Source of the DNA: Bradyrhizobium yuanmingense
GTDB lineage: Bacteria > Pseudomonadota > Alphaproteobacteria > Rhizobiales > Xanthobacteraceae
NCBI RefSeq assembly: GCF_029167105.1
Contig: NZ_JARFML010000045.1
Coordinates: 1 to 60,614, forward strand
DNA: 60,614 nt
Reading direction: 5' to 3'
Position 1 is the stretch's first letter. Every line of letters begins with the position of its first letter. The translations under genes were made by a program, and so were the position numbers. Of the stretch, positions 8,019 to 16,245 are shown piece after piece. Below the pieces are notes generated by a model. The model searched no databases. It worked only from the letters and a program-made list of their open reading frames with translations, and was not told where the DNA came from.

Positions 8019-9886
8019 ACAAGCGCTCGATCGCCACCGTCTCCCTCTCCGGCAGCCTCGACGAAAAACTCCGCGCCATCGCCGCCGCCGGCTTCGATGC
8101 GGTCGAGATCTTCGAGAACGATCTGCTGTCGTTCGGCGCCGGCCCACGCGATATCGCGAAGATGTGCGCAGACCTCAATCTCGAGATCTGTGCGTTCCAG
8201 CCGTTCCGCGATTTCGAGGGCATGCCGGAGCCGCAGCGCGCGCGCAACTTCGCCCGCGCCGAGCGCAAGTTCGACCTGATGCAGGAGCTCGGCACCGATC
8301 TGTTGTTGATCTGCTCCAACGTCTCGCCCGCCGCGCTCGGCGGCATCGACCGCGCGGCTGACGATTTTCGCGAGCTTGGCGAGCGCGCCGCCAAACGTCG
8401 TTTGCGCGTCGGCTATGAGGCGCTGGCCTGGGGCCGCCACGTCAACGATTATCGCGACGCCTGGGAGATCGTGCGGCGCGCCGATCATCCCGCGATTGGC
8501 GTCATCCTCGACAGCTTTCATGCGCTGGCACCTGGCTTTCCGACCCGCGCCATGGCCTCGATCCCCGGCGACAAGATCTTTCTGGTGCAGCTCGCCGACG
8601 CGCCAAGGATCGAGCTCGACATCCTGTCGTTGAGCCGGCACTTCCGCTCCTTCCCCGGCCAGGGCGACCTTCCGGTCGGCGCGTTCATGGCGGCGATCGC
8701 GGCGACCGGCTACGCCGGACCGCTGTCGCTGGAGATCTTCAACGACCAGTTCCGCGCCGGCTCGGCCGCACAGACCGCAGTCGATGGCCTGCGCTCGCTG
8801 ATCCTGCTGGAGGACCAGCTCGCACCGGACTGGCCGAATTTCGCCGGCAAGGCGCTGGCCCCGAAGGCGAAGAGCCGCGGCACCGGCTTCATCGAGTTTG
8901 CCGTCAACGAGAGCAAGGCCGCCGAGCTTGCCCGCCTGTTCTCACAGCTCGGCTTTCGCAAGACCGGCCAGCACCGCAGCAAGGCGGTGGAGCGCTGGTC
9001 GCAGGGCAAGGTCGAGCTCGTCGTCAATTGCGAGACCGACGGCTTTGCGCATTCGCACTATGTCACCCACGGGCCCGGCGTCTGCGCCATCGCGCTCGAC
9101 GTCGACGACGCCGACCGCGCCATGCAGCGTGCCGAGACGCTGAAGGCGCGCACCTTCTACCAGCCGGTCGGGCCGGGCGAGCTCGAGATTCCCGCGATCC
9201 ATGGCGTCGGCGGCAGCCTGCTCTATTTTCTCGACCAGGCCGGCAAGAACTGGGACACCGATTTCGAGCCTGTTGCAAGCGACGCCAGCGCCGATGCGCT
9301 GGTCGCCGTCGATCACATCGCGCAGTCGATGCCCTATGACGAGATGCTGACTTGGCTGTTGTTCTACACCGGCATTCTCGATCTGAAGCGCCTGCCGCAG
9401 ATGGAGATCGCCGACCCCAGGGGCCTCGTGCAGAGTCAGGCCATCGTCAACGCCGACCAGAGCCTGCGCTTCGTGCTCAACGGCTCCTCCGCCAACCGCA
9501 CCCTGCCGGCACGCTTCATCTCGGAGTTCTTCGGCTCGGGCGTGCAGCACGTCGCCTTCGCTTGTCAGGACATTTTTGCGGCGGTCGCGGCGATGCGCCG
9601 GCGCGGCGCGGACTTCCTGGATATCCCCGACAATTACTACGACGACATCGAAGCCAAATACGATCTTGGGCCCGAGCTGATGGCGCAGCTGCGCGCCAAC
9701 CACATCCTCTACGACCGCGAAGGCGACGGCGAGTTCTTCCAGGTCTACACCCACATCTTCGACGAGCGCTTCTTCTTCGAGATCGTCGAGCGCAGGAATT
9801 ATCAGGGTTTTGGCGCGGCCAACGCCGGCATCAGGCTGGCAGCGCAAGCGCGCGAGGTACGCCCGGCAAGCATGCCGAGGGTGTAG
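8015..9886 (+). CDS. quiC: QuiC-type 3-dehydroshikimate dehydratase fused to a 4-hydroxyphenylpyruvate-dioxygenase-like domain
   Basis: A 623-aa two-domain protein. Residues 1-270 are a xylose-isomerase-like TIM barrel; E135, D166, Q192 and E240 match the four metal-ligand positions of QuiC-type dehydratases. This domain should turn 3-dehydroshikimate into protocatechuate. Residues 290-600 are two VOC modules of the hydroxyphenylpyruvate dioxygenase fold, and the iron-binding triad is intact (H434 in VDHIA, H512 in VQHVAF, E589 in FFEIVER). In described QuiC1 proteins the role of the second domain is unclear. The gene ends the operon; the ATG at 8015 overlaps the preceding stop. Automatic annotation may wrongly call it only a dioxygenase or a sugar isomerase. 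Confidence 0.9.
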   Translation: MNKRSIATVSLSGSLDEKLRAIAAAGFDAVEIFENDLLSFGAGPRDIAKMCADLNLEICAFQPFRDFEGMPEPQRARNFARAERKFDLMQELGTDLLLICSNVSPAALGGIDRAADDFRELGERAAKRRLRVGYEALAWGRHVNDYRDAWEIVRRADHPAIGVILDSFHALAPGFPTRAMASIPGDKIFLVQLADAPRIELDILSLSRHFRSFPGQGDLPVGAFMAAIAATGYAGPLSLEIFNDQFRAGSAAQTAVDGLRSLILLEDQLAPDWPNFAGKALAPKAKSRGTGFIEFAVNESKAAELARLFSQLGFRKTGQHRSKAVERWSQGKVELVVNCETDGFAHSHYVTHGPGVCAIALDVDDADRAMQRAETLKARTFYQPVGPGELEIPAIHGVGGSLLYFLDQAGKNWDTDFEPVASDASADALVAVDHIAQSMPYDEMLTWLLFYTGILDLKRLPQMEIADPRGLVQSQAIVNADQSLRFVLNGSSANRTLPARFISEFFGSGVQHVAFACQDIFAAVAAMRRRGADFLDIPDNYYDDIEAKYDLGPELMAQLRANHILYDREGDGEFFQVYTHIFDERFFFEIVERRNYQGFGAANAGIRLAAQAREVRPASMPRV

Positions 9887-9902
9887 GACACTCTCTCCAC
9901 GC

Positions 9903-9989
9903 CGTCATTGCGAGGAGCTCTTGCGACGAAGCAATCCAGAATCTCTCCGCGGACAGATTCTGGATTGCTTCGCTGCGCTCGCAATGACG
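9903..9989. repeat. Family D palindromic repeat (GTCATTGCGAG type)
   Basis: An imperfect long hairpin: CGTCATTGCGAG at the left matches CTCGCAATGACG at the right, and an inner arm pair AAGCAATCCAGA / TCTGGATTGCTT surrounds a short loop. It sits between two convergent genes, where it could also serve as a bidirectional stop signal. Confidence 0.85.
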
Positions 9990-10010
9990 GAGGAGATAGC
10001 TAGGAGGCCC

Positions 10011-10040
10011 TCTCCCCGTAAGAACGGGGAGAGGGAGAGG
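10011..10040. repeat. Short family A hairpin
   Basis: Perfect arms GCCCTCTCCCCGT and ACGGGGAGAGGG around AAGA, directly after the family D repeat and 8 nt from the stop codon of the minus-strand binding-protein gene. It may act as a transcription stop for either convergent gene. Confidence 0.7.
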
Positions 10041-10047
10041 CAAAGCC

Positions 10048-11220
10048 TCACTTCATCTTGCACTTCTCGTGGAAGCGATCCTGGTCGTTCTCGACGATGG
10101 TGGCGACGGTCTTCAGGGCGAGCTGGCCTTCGGAATCCTTGACCACGTCCTGCAGGTAGAAGTTCTGGATCGGGATGTGGTTGTTGCCGAACTTGAACGC
10201 GCCGCGCACCGACTTGAAGTTGGCCTTCTCCATCTCGGCCTTCATCTCGTCCTTCTTGGAGGTGTCACCCTTCACGGCGTCGACGGCGCTGTTGATCAGG
10301 TTCGCGGCGTCATAGGACTGCGCGCCGTAGAAGGTCGGGCGCAGGCCGGGATACTTCTTGCGGTAGTCGGCGACGAAGCGCTTGTTCTGCTCGTTGGGGA
10401 GGTCGTTGACCCATTGCTGCGCGCCGGGCACTCCGAGCGCATTCTCCTTCTGGAGCGGCAGCGAGAGCTCGTCGATGGTGAAGGCGGTGTAGAGCGGCAT
10501 CGTGCTCTTCAGCCCCGCCTGCGCATATTGGTTGAGGAATTGCACGCCCGCAGCACCCGGGTAGAACACGAAGATCGACTCGGCGCCGGAGGCACGCGCC
10601 TTGGAGAGCTCGGCGGAGAAGTCGAGCTGGCTCGGCCACACCGTGTATTCCTCACCCACGACCTGACCCTTGAAGGTGCTCTTGACGCCGGCCAGCATGT
10701 CCTTGCCGGCGGCATAGTTCGGGCCGATCAGGAACACCGACTTGACACCCTTCTGGTTCATATAGGTGCCGACCGCCTGCGGGGTCTGGTCGTTCTGCCA
10801 GGAGGTCGAGAACACGTAAGGCGAGCACAGCTCGCCCGCGAGCTGCGACGGCCCAGCATTGGCAGAGATCAGGAAGGTCTTCGAATCGACCGCGGTCTTG
10901 AGCGAAGCGAGCAGCACGTTCGACCAGATATAGCCGACGATGAAGTCGACCTTGTCCGACTGCACCAGCTTCTCGGTCTTCTGCTTGCCGACGTCGGGCT
11001 TCTGCCCGTCGTCCTCGTAGATCACCTCCACCGGCTTGCCGCCCATCTTGCGGCCGAGATGATCGAGCGCGAGCTCGAAGGAATTGCGCATGTCGTTGCC
11101 GATCACGGCGGTCGGGCCGCTGAAAGTGGAGACGAAGCCGATCTTGATGGTGTCTCCGGCGAATGCCTGATTTGCCAGCACCAGCGCCGCTGCGCCCGCC
11201 AGCCAGAATGCCGTCCTCAT
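10048..11220 (-). CDS. Orphan Liv-type ABC substrate-binding protein (probable aromatic acid binder)
   Basis: A 390-aa periplasmic protein with a clear signal peptide (residues 1-21, ending NQAFA) and the Peripla_BP_6 fold starting IKIGFVSTFSGP. A good ribosome site (GGAGGGAG) precedes the ATG. No permease or ATPase gene is adjacent: upstream lies a divergent NADH dehydrogenase and downstream the convergent dehydratase operon. It may use the livHMGF channel encoded at 3606-6963, or one elsewhere. Family resemblance and surroundings suggest an aromatic carboxylate ligand (inference). Confidence 0.87.
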   Translation of the reverse strand: MRTAFWLAGAAALVLANQAFAGDTIKIGFVSTFSGPTAVIGNDMRNSFELALDHLGRKMGGKPVEVIYEDDGQKPDVGKQKTEKLVQSDKVDFIVGYIWSNVLLASLKTAVDSKTFLISANAGPSQLAGELCSPYVFSTSWQNDQTPQAVGTYMNQKGVKSVFLIGPNYAAGKDMLAGVKSTFKGQVVGEEYTVWPSQLDFSAELSKARASGAESIFVFYPGAAGVQFLNQYAQAGLKSTMPLYTAFTIDELSLPLQKENALGVPGAQQWVNDLPNEQNKRFVADYRKKYPGLRPTFYGAQSYDAANLINSAVDAVKGDTSKKDEMKAEMEKANFKSVRGAFKFGNNHIPIQNFYLQDVVKDSEGQLALKTVATIVENDQDRFHEKCKMK

Positions 11221-11360
11221 AACGCTCCCTCCTTAATTATCGGTCCTGGAAGCGGGGTGATCGCCGCTCCAGGCCTGTCTCTATTGAACGCAAAATCTGT
11301 CGCGCCGCCAATGGCTCAGCGCCCGCCCTGCACCATATTTCGCTCCGATTGGAGATGGCA

Positions 11361-11374
11361 AGAATTATAATTCT
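11361..11374. promoter_or_regulatory. 14-bp perfect palindrome in the 298-bp divergent intergenic region
   Basis: AGAATTATAATTCT lies 141 bp before the start of the minus-strand binding protein and 145 bp before the NADH dehydrogenase. It is strikingly AT-rich for this genome and could be an operator or part of a promoter. I see no other gene or repeat in 11221-11518. Confidence 0.4.
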
Positions 11375-11518
11375 ACTCACTTGGACGGAGGCCGCGGCGC
11401 TTTTTCGCGTCGGATCGATACATCAGGCCTATGCGACGATTGATGACCTCTATTGGACCGCGGCGCCCAATCCGCACTTAAATGGAGAAGCGCAGCAGCG
11501 AGATTCGAGGGTTAAATC

Positions 11519-12781
11519 ATGGCCGCAAATCCCCATCGCGTCGTCATCGTCGGCGCCGGCTTCGGCGGGCTGGAGGCGACTTACCGGCTTGCGGGCGCTC
11601 CCGTCGAGATCACGCTGATCGACCGCCGCAATCATCATCTGTTCCAGCCCCTGCTCTACCAGGTCGCGACCGCCTCGCTCGCAACCAGCGAGATCGCCTG
11701 GCCGATACGTCATCTCATGCGCGACCGGCGCGAGGTGACGACGCTGTTCGCCACCGTGAGCGGCGTCGATACCGAGCGACGCTGCGTGCTGATCGACGAC
11801 GGCAGCGAGGTGCCCTATGACACGCTGGTGCTGGCCACCGGCGCGCGGCACGCCTATTTCGGCCACGATGAATGGGAGCAGTTCGCGCCCGGCCTGAAGA
11901 CGCTGGAGGATGCGACCACCTTGCGCCGGCACATCCTGGTGGCGTTCGAGCGCGCCGAGCGCGAGACCGATCCGAAGCGGCGCGCGGCGCGGTTGACCTT
12001 CGTGATCGTCGGCGCCGGCCCGACCGGCGTCGAGCTCGCCGGCACCATCGCCGAGATGGCGCATCACACTCTGCCCGCCGACTTCCGCAACATCGACACG
12101 CACAAGGCCCGCGTCGTGCTGATCGAGGCGGGCCCGCGCGTGCTCGCCGGCTTTCCCGACGAGCTCTCGGCCTACGCCCAAGCCTCGCTGGAAAAGATCG
12201 GCGTCGAGGTCGTGCTCGGGCAGGCCGTGACCGAGATTAACCGCGAGGGCGTCGTGTTCGGCGGCAAGCTGCTCGAGGCCAAGACGCGGATCTGGGCGGC
12301 CGGCGTGCGCGCCTCGCCCGCCGCCGAATGGCTGGGCGCGCCCAGCGATCGCGCCGGGCGCGTGCTGGTCGAGGCCGACCTCACCATATCAGGCCATCCC
12401 GAGATCTTCGCGATCGGAGATACCGTCAGCATCAACGCTTGGGACGACAAGCCGGTGCCCGGCATCGCGCCGGCCGCCAAGCAGCAGGGCCGTTACGTCG
12501 CCGAGACCGTCAAGGCACGCCTGCGCGGCGCCGCAACGGGTCCGTTCCGCTACAAGCATGCCGGCAACCTCGCGCAGATCGGCAAGCGGCTCGCGATCAT
12601 CGATTTCGGCAGGATCAAGCTGCGGGGCACCATCGCCTGGTGGATCTGGGGCATCGCCCACATCTACTTCCTGATCGGCCTGCGCCACCGCCTCAGCGTC
12701 GCGCTGAGCTGGCTCTGGATCTACGCCCGGGACCAGCGCGCGGCGCGGCTGATCACGCAGGGGTCGAGCAAGGTGGTGTAA
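11519..12781 (+). CDS. ndh: Type II NADH dehydrogenase (NDH-2), FAD-dependent
   Basis: A 420-aa flavoprotein that passes electrons from NADH to quinone without proton pumping. The FAD motif VIVGAGFGG is at about residues 9-17, and the NADH motif VIVGAGPTG at about 162-170 is followed by VELAG. The flavin-binding FAIGDT element is near 300. The C-terminus carries the hydrophobic membrane anchor (AWWIWGIAHIYFLIGL). The length is standard. It is alone, divergent from a binding protein and convergent with the tannase gene. Possibly it recycles NADH made by the neighbouring catabolic dehydrogenases (inference). Confidence 0.9.
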   Translation: MAANPHRVVIVGAGFGGLEATYRLAGAPVEITLIDRRNHHLFQPLLYQVATASLATSEIAWPIRHLMRDRREVTTLFATVSGVDTERRCVLIDDGSEVPYDTLVLATGARHAYFGHDEWEQFAPGLKTLEDATTLRRHILVAFERAERETDPKRRAARLTFVIVGAGPTGVELAGTIAEMAHHTLPADFRNIDTHKARVVLIEAGPRVLAGFPDELSAYAQASLEKIGVEVVLGQAVTEINREGVVFGGKLLEAKTRIWAAGVRASPAAEWLGAPSDRAGRVLVEADLTISGHPEIFAIGDTVSINAWDDKPVPGIAPAAKQQGRYVAETVKARLRGAATGPFRYKHAGNLAQIGKRLAIIDFGRIKLRGTIAWWIWGIAHIYFLIGLRHRLSVALSWLWIYARDQRAARLITQGSSKVV

Positions 12782-12879
12782 CGATGCTCTCGTGTCCCGG
12801 ACGCGGCGCGGCATGAAATGACGCTTCGCGCTGCACCGCGTCGGGGGCATGAGACCGCCCGTACGCAACGAGCAACGAG

Positions 12880-14559
12880 CTACGGCGCCTTGCAAACGAA
12901 ATTCGCGGCGTCCTCGCTGTCGCCCTGGCCGGCATACGCGGCGTAGCTCGGATACGGGCAGAGCGGCCGCGTCCGGCCTGGGCTCCAGGACGCGGGGACT
13001 TCCTTGTTGGCGGGACTGGCCGACGCGATGATGCGGTCGGGCGCCTTGCCGTTCTCCACCCAGTCGGTCAGCGCAGCCAGCGCATCGAACTTGTCCAGGG
13101 TGACGCCGCCACCGCAATGGGTTTCGCCGGGAATCGTGAACAGGCGCGCGACGCTGTTGGCGTGGCCCTGCAGGTTCTTGTTGAGGCGGTCGTACCAGCG
13201 GATGGTGTTGTTCACCGAGAACACCGGATCGGCCTGGCCGTGATAGATCAGCATCTTGCCGCCGGATTTCTGGAGCGATGCGAGCTTGGGATCGTCCACG
13301 TCGGGCGGCGTCATGAAGTCCATGGCCGATTCCGTGAAGGTTGCGTCCTTGGCGAAAATCTTCGGCGCGTCCTTGTCGAAGTCATAGGCCTTGAGGGCCT
13401 CAACCAGCTTCTCGTTGCTGCCTTCCACCACGACTGGCGGTGTCGAGAAGATGTAGTTCAGCGACGCTGCGCCCATGGTTGCGATGATCGGATAGTTATT
13501 CCAGGGCGCGATCGGGCTCTCGACCTTCCAGGTGCGCCAATTGCCCGTGCCGATGCCGCCATCGAGTGGCCAGTCGGAATAGAGCGCCTCACCTTTCGAA
13601 TTCTTCGGTCCGGCGAGGCTCATCTTCAGGGCATCGACCTTGGCCTCGGACAAGCAAACGCTGTTCTGCCCCGGCGCGCAGACCAGGCTCTTGAGATCGA
13701 ACGCCTTCTGACAGGCGGCGAGATTGGCGGTCAGCCCGTCCTTGACGCCGTCGAGCGCATCGCAGGCCTCCGTAATGCGCGAGGAAACGAGCTGAGCGTC
13801 CTCCTTGGTAATGGACTTGCGCAGATCGGGATCGACTTTCAGGAAGGCCTGCACGTCCCATGCGTGCTGGATCGCCGCGCGCGGCAGGTCGAAGCCGGGA
13901 TTGCCGACGAGGAAGCCGTCGTAGTTTTCCGGCATGCGCGACGCCGCCACCATGGCGTGGCGCCCGCCGTTGGAGCATCCCGCCATATAGGAGCGATCCG
14001 GCTTGCGCCCATAATGCAGGGCAATGATTTGTTTTGCGACCGGCGACAGCGTCACGTCGGCGGCATAGCCATAGTCGCGCCGCGCCTGCGGATCGAGGCC
14101 AAACGCCGCGCCGGCCGTCAGGCCCAGCGATTTGTTCGCGGGGTCCGAGCCGGAATGACCACTGTCCGACGACAGCACGGCATAGCCGCGTGCCAGTGGC
14201 ACTGTGCCGGCGAAGGCCAACCCCTCTGGCAGGCTGCCAAGCGCGGGCACGATCACGCCGTCATTGCCGCCATTGACCTGATGCAGGAAGCGGCCGTTCC
14301 ACTCGGCCGGCAAACGCATTTCGAACCCGATTGCATAGGATTTCCCATCGACGCCGGTGCGCCGGTTGGCAAAGCCCGTCACGATGCAATGCTTGGGGAG
14401 ACCGTTGGCGGCGTCCTGCGTTTTCGACCCGGTGATCTCGACACCCGAGGTGCCGAGCGAAGCGGTGGTGACCGGCGAGCAGCCCTCGTCGGCGCGAGCC
14501 AGCGCGGTCGATCCCAGAAGCGCGGCCAGCGCGGCCGTTGACATCAAGCCAGCCCTCAC
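12880..14559 (-). CDS. Tannase/feruloyl esterase-family secreted hydrolase
   Basis: A 559-aa protein with a signal peptide (about 1-23, ALARA). The family CS-D-HC catalytic set is complete: C195-S196 in AGCSNGG, D444 in GQADPVF, and H481-C482 in GETHCGG. It should hydrolyse ester bonds of plant phenolics, releasing acids such as ferulate, p-coumarate or gallate outside the cytoplasm. The start is a GTG at 14559, preceded by a strong GGGAGGA site. It lies at the end of a minus-strand series P450, ferredoxin, binding protein, esterase. Substrate choice among feruloyl, galloyl or terephthalate-type esters cannot be settled from sequence. Confidence 0.88.
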   Translation of the reverse strand: MRAGLMSTAALAALLGSTALARADEGCSPVTTASLGTSGVEITGSKTQDAANGLPKHCIVTGFANRRTGVDGKSYAIGFEMRLPAEWNGRFLHQVNGGNDGVIVPALGSLPEGLAFAGTVPLARGYAVLSSDSGHSGSDPANKSLGLTAGAAFGLDPQARRDYGYAADVTLSPVAKQIIALHYGRKPDRSYMAGCSNGGRHAMVAASRMPENYDGFLVGNPGFDLPRAAIQHAWDVQAFLKVDPDLRKSITKEDAQLVSSRITEACDALDGVKDGLTANLAACQKAFDLKSLVCAPGQNSVCLSEAKVDALKMSLAGPKNSKGEALYSDWPLDGGIGTGNWRTWKVESPIAPWNNYPIIATMGAASLNYIFSTPPVVVEGSNEKLVEALKAYDFDKDAPKIFAKDATFTESAMDFMTPPDVDDPKLASLQKSGGKMLIYHGQADPVFSVNNTIRWYDRLNKNLQGHANSVARLFTIPGETHCGGGVTLDKFDALAALTDWVENGKAPDRIIASASPANKEVPASWSPGRTRPLCPYPSYAAYAGQGDSEDAANFVCKAP

Positions 14560-14590
14560 GGCGGTCCTCCCTATTTAGTTATATCTTATA

Positions 14591-14619
14591 ATTATTACCT
14601 CCATTTCTTAGTTTGGCAA
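14591..14619 (-). promoter_or_regulatory. Possible housekeeping promoter for the esterase gene
   Basis: On the minus strand TTGCCA (14614-14619) and AATAAT (14591-14596) are separated by 17 nt, 31 nt upstream of the esterase start. The stretch 14577-14612 is very AT-rich and contains TAATTATAAG, similar to the palindrome core at 11361-11374. Confidence 0.4.
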
Positions 14620-14642
14620 GTGCCGCCGCACGGCATCGGAGG

Positions 14643-15854
14643 TTACTTCACCAGCTCGCATCCGCCTTCCGCCAGCGGGCGGAACGCCTGATCGGCGGGA
14701 ATGGTCGAGACCAGCCTGTAATAGTCGTACGGATATTTCGACTCCTCCGGCTTCTTCACCTCGAACAGGTACATCGGGTGGATGACGCGACCGTCCTGGC
14801 GGATTGTGGTGTCGCCGAACAGCTTGTCCTTGCCCCTGAACTTCTTCATCTCGGGCACGACCTGCTTGGCATTGTCGCTGCCGGTGGCCGCGACCGCGTT
14901 GAGATAAGCGAGCGTGGAGGCATAGACCCCGGCCTGATTGCCGCTCGGCATCTTGCCGTTCATGCCGGGCCGTGCAGCAAAGCGCTTGGCGAACGCGCGG
15001 GTATCATCGTTCATGTCCCAGTAGAAGGCTTCCATGAGCTGGAGGCCCTGCGCGACCTTGATGCCCATGCCGTGAACGTCGTTGATGAAGAGCAGGAAGG
15101 CGACGAGCTTCTGCCCACTCTGCTGGATGCCGAATTCGGCGGCTTGCTTCACCGCGTTGATGGTGTCGCCGCCCGCATTGGCAAGGCCGATCACCTGCGC
15201 TTTCGAACTCTGGGCCTGCAGCAGGAAGGAGGCGAAATCGGAGGTGCCGAGCGGATGCTTGGAGGAGCCCAGCACCTTGCCGCCGTGTCCCTCGATGTAT
15301 TTCTGTGCCTCCGCCTCGATGCCCTTGCCGAGCGCGTAATCGACCGTGAGGAAATACCAGTCCTTGCCGCCGCGCGACATCATCGCCGCAGCGGTGGTGT
15401 TGCCGGTCGCCCAGGCGTCGTTGACCCATTGGATGGTGTTGGGCGAGCAGGCCTTGCCGGTGAGATCCGAGCTCGCGGTCGAGGACGCCAGGAAGGTCAT
15501 GCGGCTGTCGCGCAGCAGCGCGTTGATCGAGAGCCCGACGGCCGAGTTCGGCACGTCGACGATGGCGTCGACGCCCTCGACGTCGAGCCATTTGCGCGCG
15601 ATCGCGTTGCCGACATCGGCCTTGTTCTGGTGATCGGCATAGACGATCTCCACCTTGATGCCCTTAGCCCCGCCGTTGAAATCCTCCGCCGCCATGCGCG
15701 CGGCCTCGACCGAGCCCATGCCGTTGGTGTCCTGGAAGATGCCGGAGATGTCGTTGAGCACGCCGATGCGCACGACATTGTCGGATATCTCGGCGCTCGC
15801 CGCGCCGGTCACCAGGCTCGCCGCCAGTGCGAGCGTCCACTTCAGATGCTTCAT
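14643..15854 (-). CDS. Orphan Liv-type ABC substrate-binding protein in the P450-esterase cluster
   Basis: A 403-aa periplasmic binding protein (signal peptide about 1-21, ending GAASA). The mature part starts EISDNVVRIGVLNDISGIF, typical of binding proteins for aromatic acids and related compounds. Two adjacent ATGs are possible (15857 and 15854); I prefer 15854 because the GGGGAGGG site is better spaced. It sits 55 bp after the ferredoxin and 83 bp before the esterase in the same direction, so uptake of the released or methoxylated aromatic acid is likely. No permeases are adjacent. Confidence 0.88.
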   Translation of the reverse strand: MKHLKWTLALAASLVTGAASAEISDNVVRIGVLNDISGIFQDTNGMGSVEAARMAAEDFNGGAKGIKVEIVYADHQNKADVGNAIARKWLDVEGVDAIVDVPNSAVGLSINALLRDSRMTFLASSTASSDLTGKACSPNTIQWVNDAWATGNTTAAAMMSRGGKDWYFLTVDYALGKGIEAEAQKYIEGHGGKVLGSSKHPLGTSDFASFLLQAQSSKAQVIGLANAGGDTINAVKQAAEFGIQQSGQKLVAFLLFINDVHGMGIKVAQGLQLMEAFYWDMNDDTRAFAKRFAARPGMNGKMPSGNQAGVYASTLAYLNAVAATGSDNAKQVVPEMKKFRGKDKLFGDTTIRQDGRVIHPMYLFEVKKPEESKYPYDYYRLVSTIPADQAFRPLAEGGCELVK

Positions 15855-15909
15855 CATTCCCTCCCCTGTTTGATTGATTGCCGGTCTTTGCCGGCGCATT
15901 TGAGAAAAA

Positions 15910-16233
15910 TCAGACCTGCCGCTCGGGCAGTCTCAGCACGAGGCCGTCGAGCTCGGGCGTGATCTTGATCTGGCAGGACAGCCGGCTGTTCGGCCGCCGC
16001 TCAGCGGCTGTACCGTCGAGCAGTGCGTCCTCGTCATCCGCCATGTCGGGCAGACGCCTGAGCCAGCTCTCGTCGACATAGACATGACAGGTCGCGCACA
16101 TGGCATTGCCGCCGCATTCGGCCAGGATACCGTCGAGGCCGTGGCGCGTTGCCGCCTGCATCGCGCTCTCGCCGCCTGAAGTCTCGACGCGATTGGACTT
16201 GCCATCGGCATGGATGAAGATGATGTCGGGCAT
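15910..16233 (-). CDS. [2Fe-2S] ferredoxin, redox partner of the adjacent P450
   Basis: A 107-aa ferredoxin of the adrenodoxin/putidaredoxin/palustrisredoxin type. The cluster ligands are C40, C46, C49 and C87 (C-x5-C-x2-C...C). The ATG at 16233 has a GAGGAG site; a TTG just upstream gives one more residue. It starts 12 nt after the P450 stop codon, so the two are almost certainly co-translated, and it should deliver single electrons to that P450. The ferredoxin reductase is not in this window. Confidence 0.93.
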   Translation of the reverse strand: MPDIIFIHADGKSNRVETSGGESAMQAATRHGLDGILAECGGNAMCATCHVYVDESWLRRLPDMADDEDALLDGTAAERRPNSRLSCQIKITPELDGLVLRLPERQV

Positions 16234-16245
16234 CAAGACTCCTCG

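Noticed and set aside
13117..14541. A 474-codon plus-strand frame opposite the esterase
   Set aside because: No domain is recognisable and the opposite strand has a complete CS-D-HC esterase.
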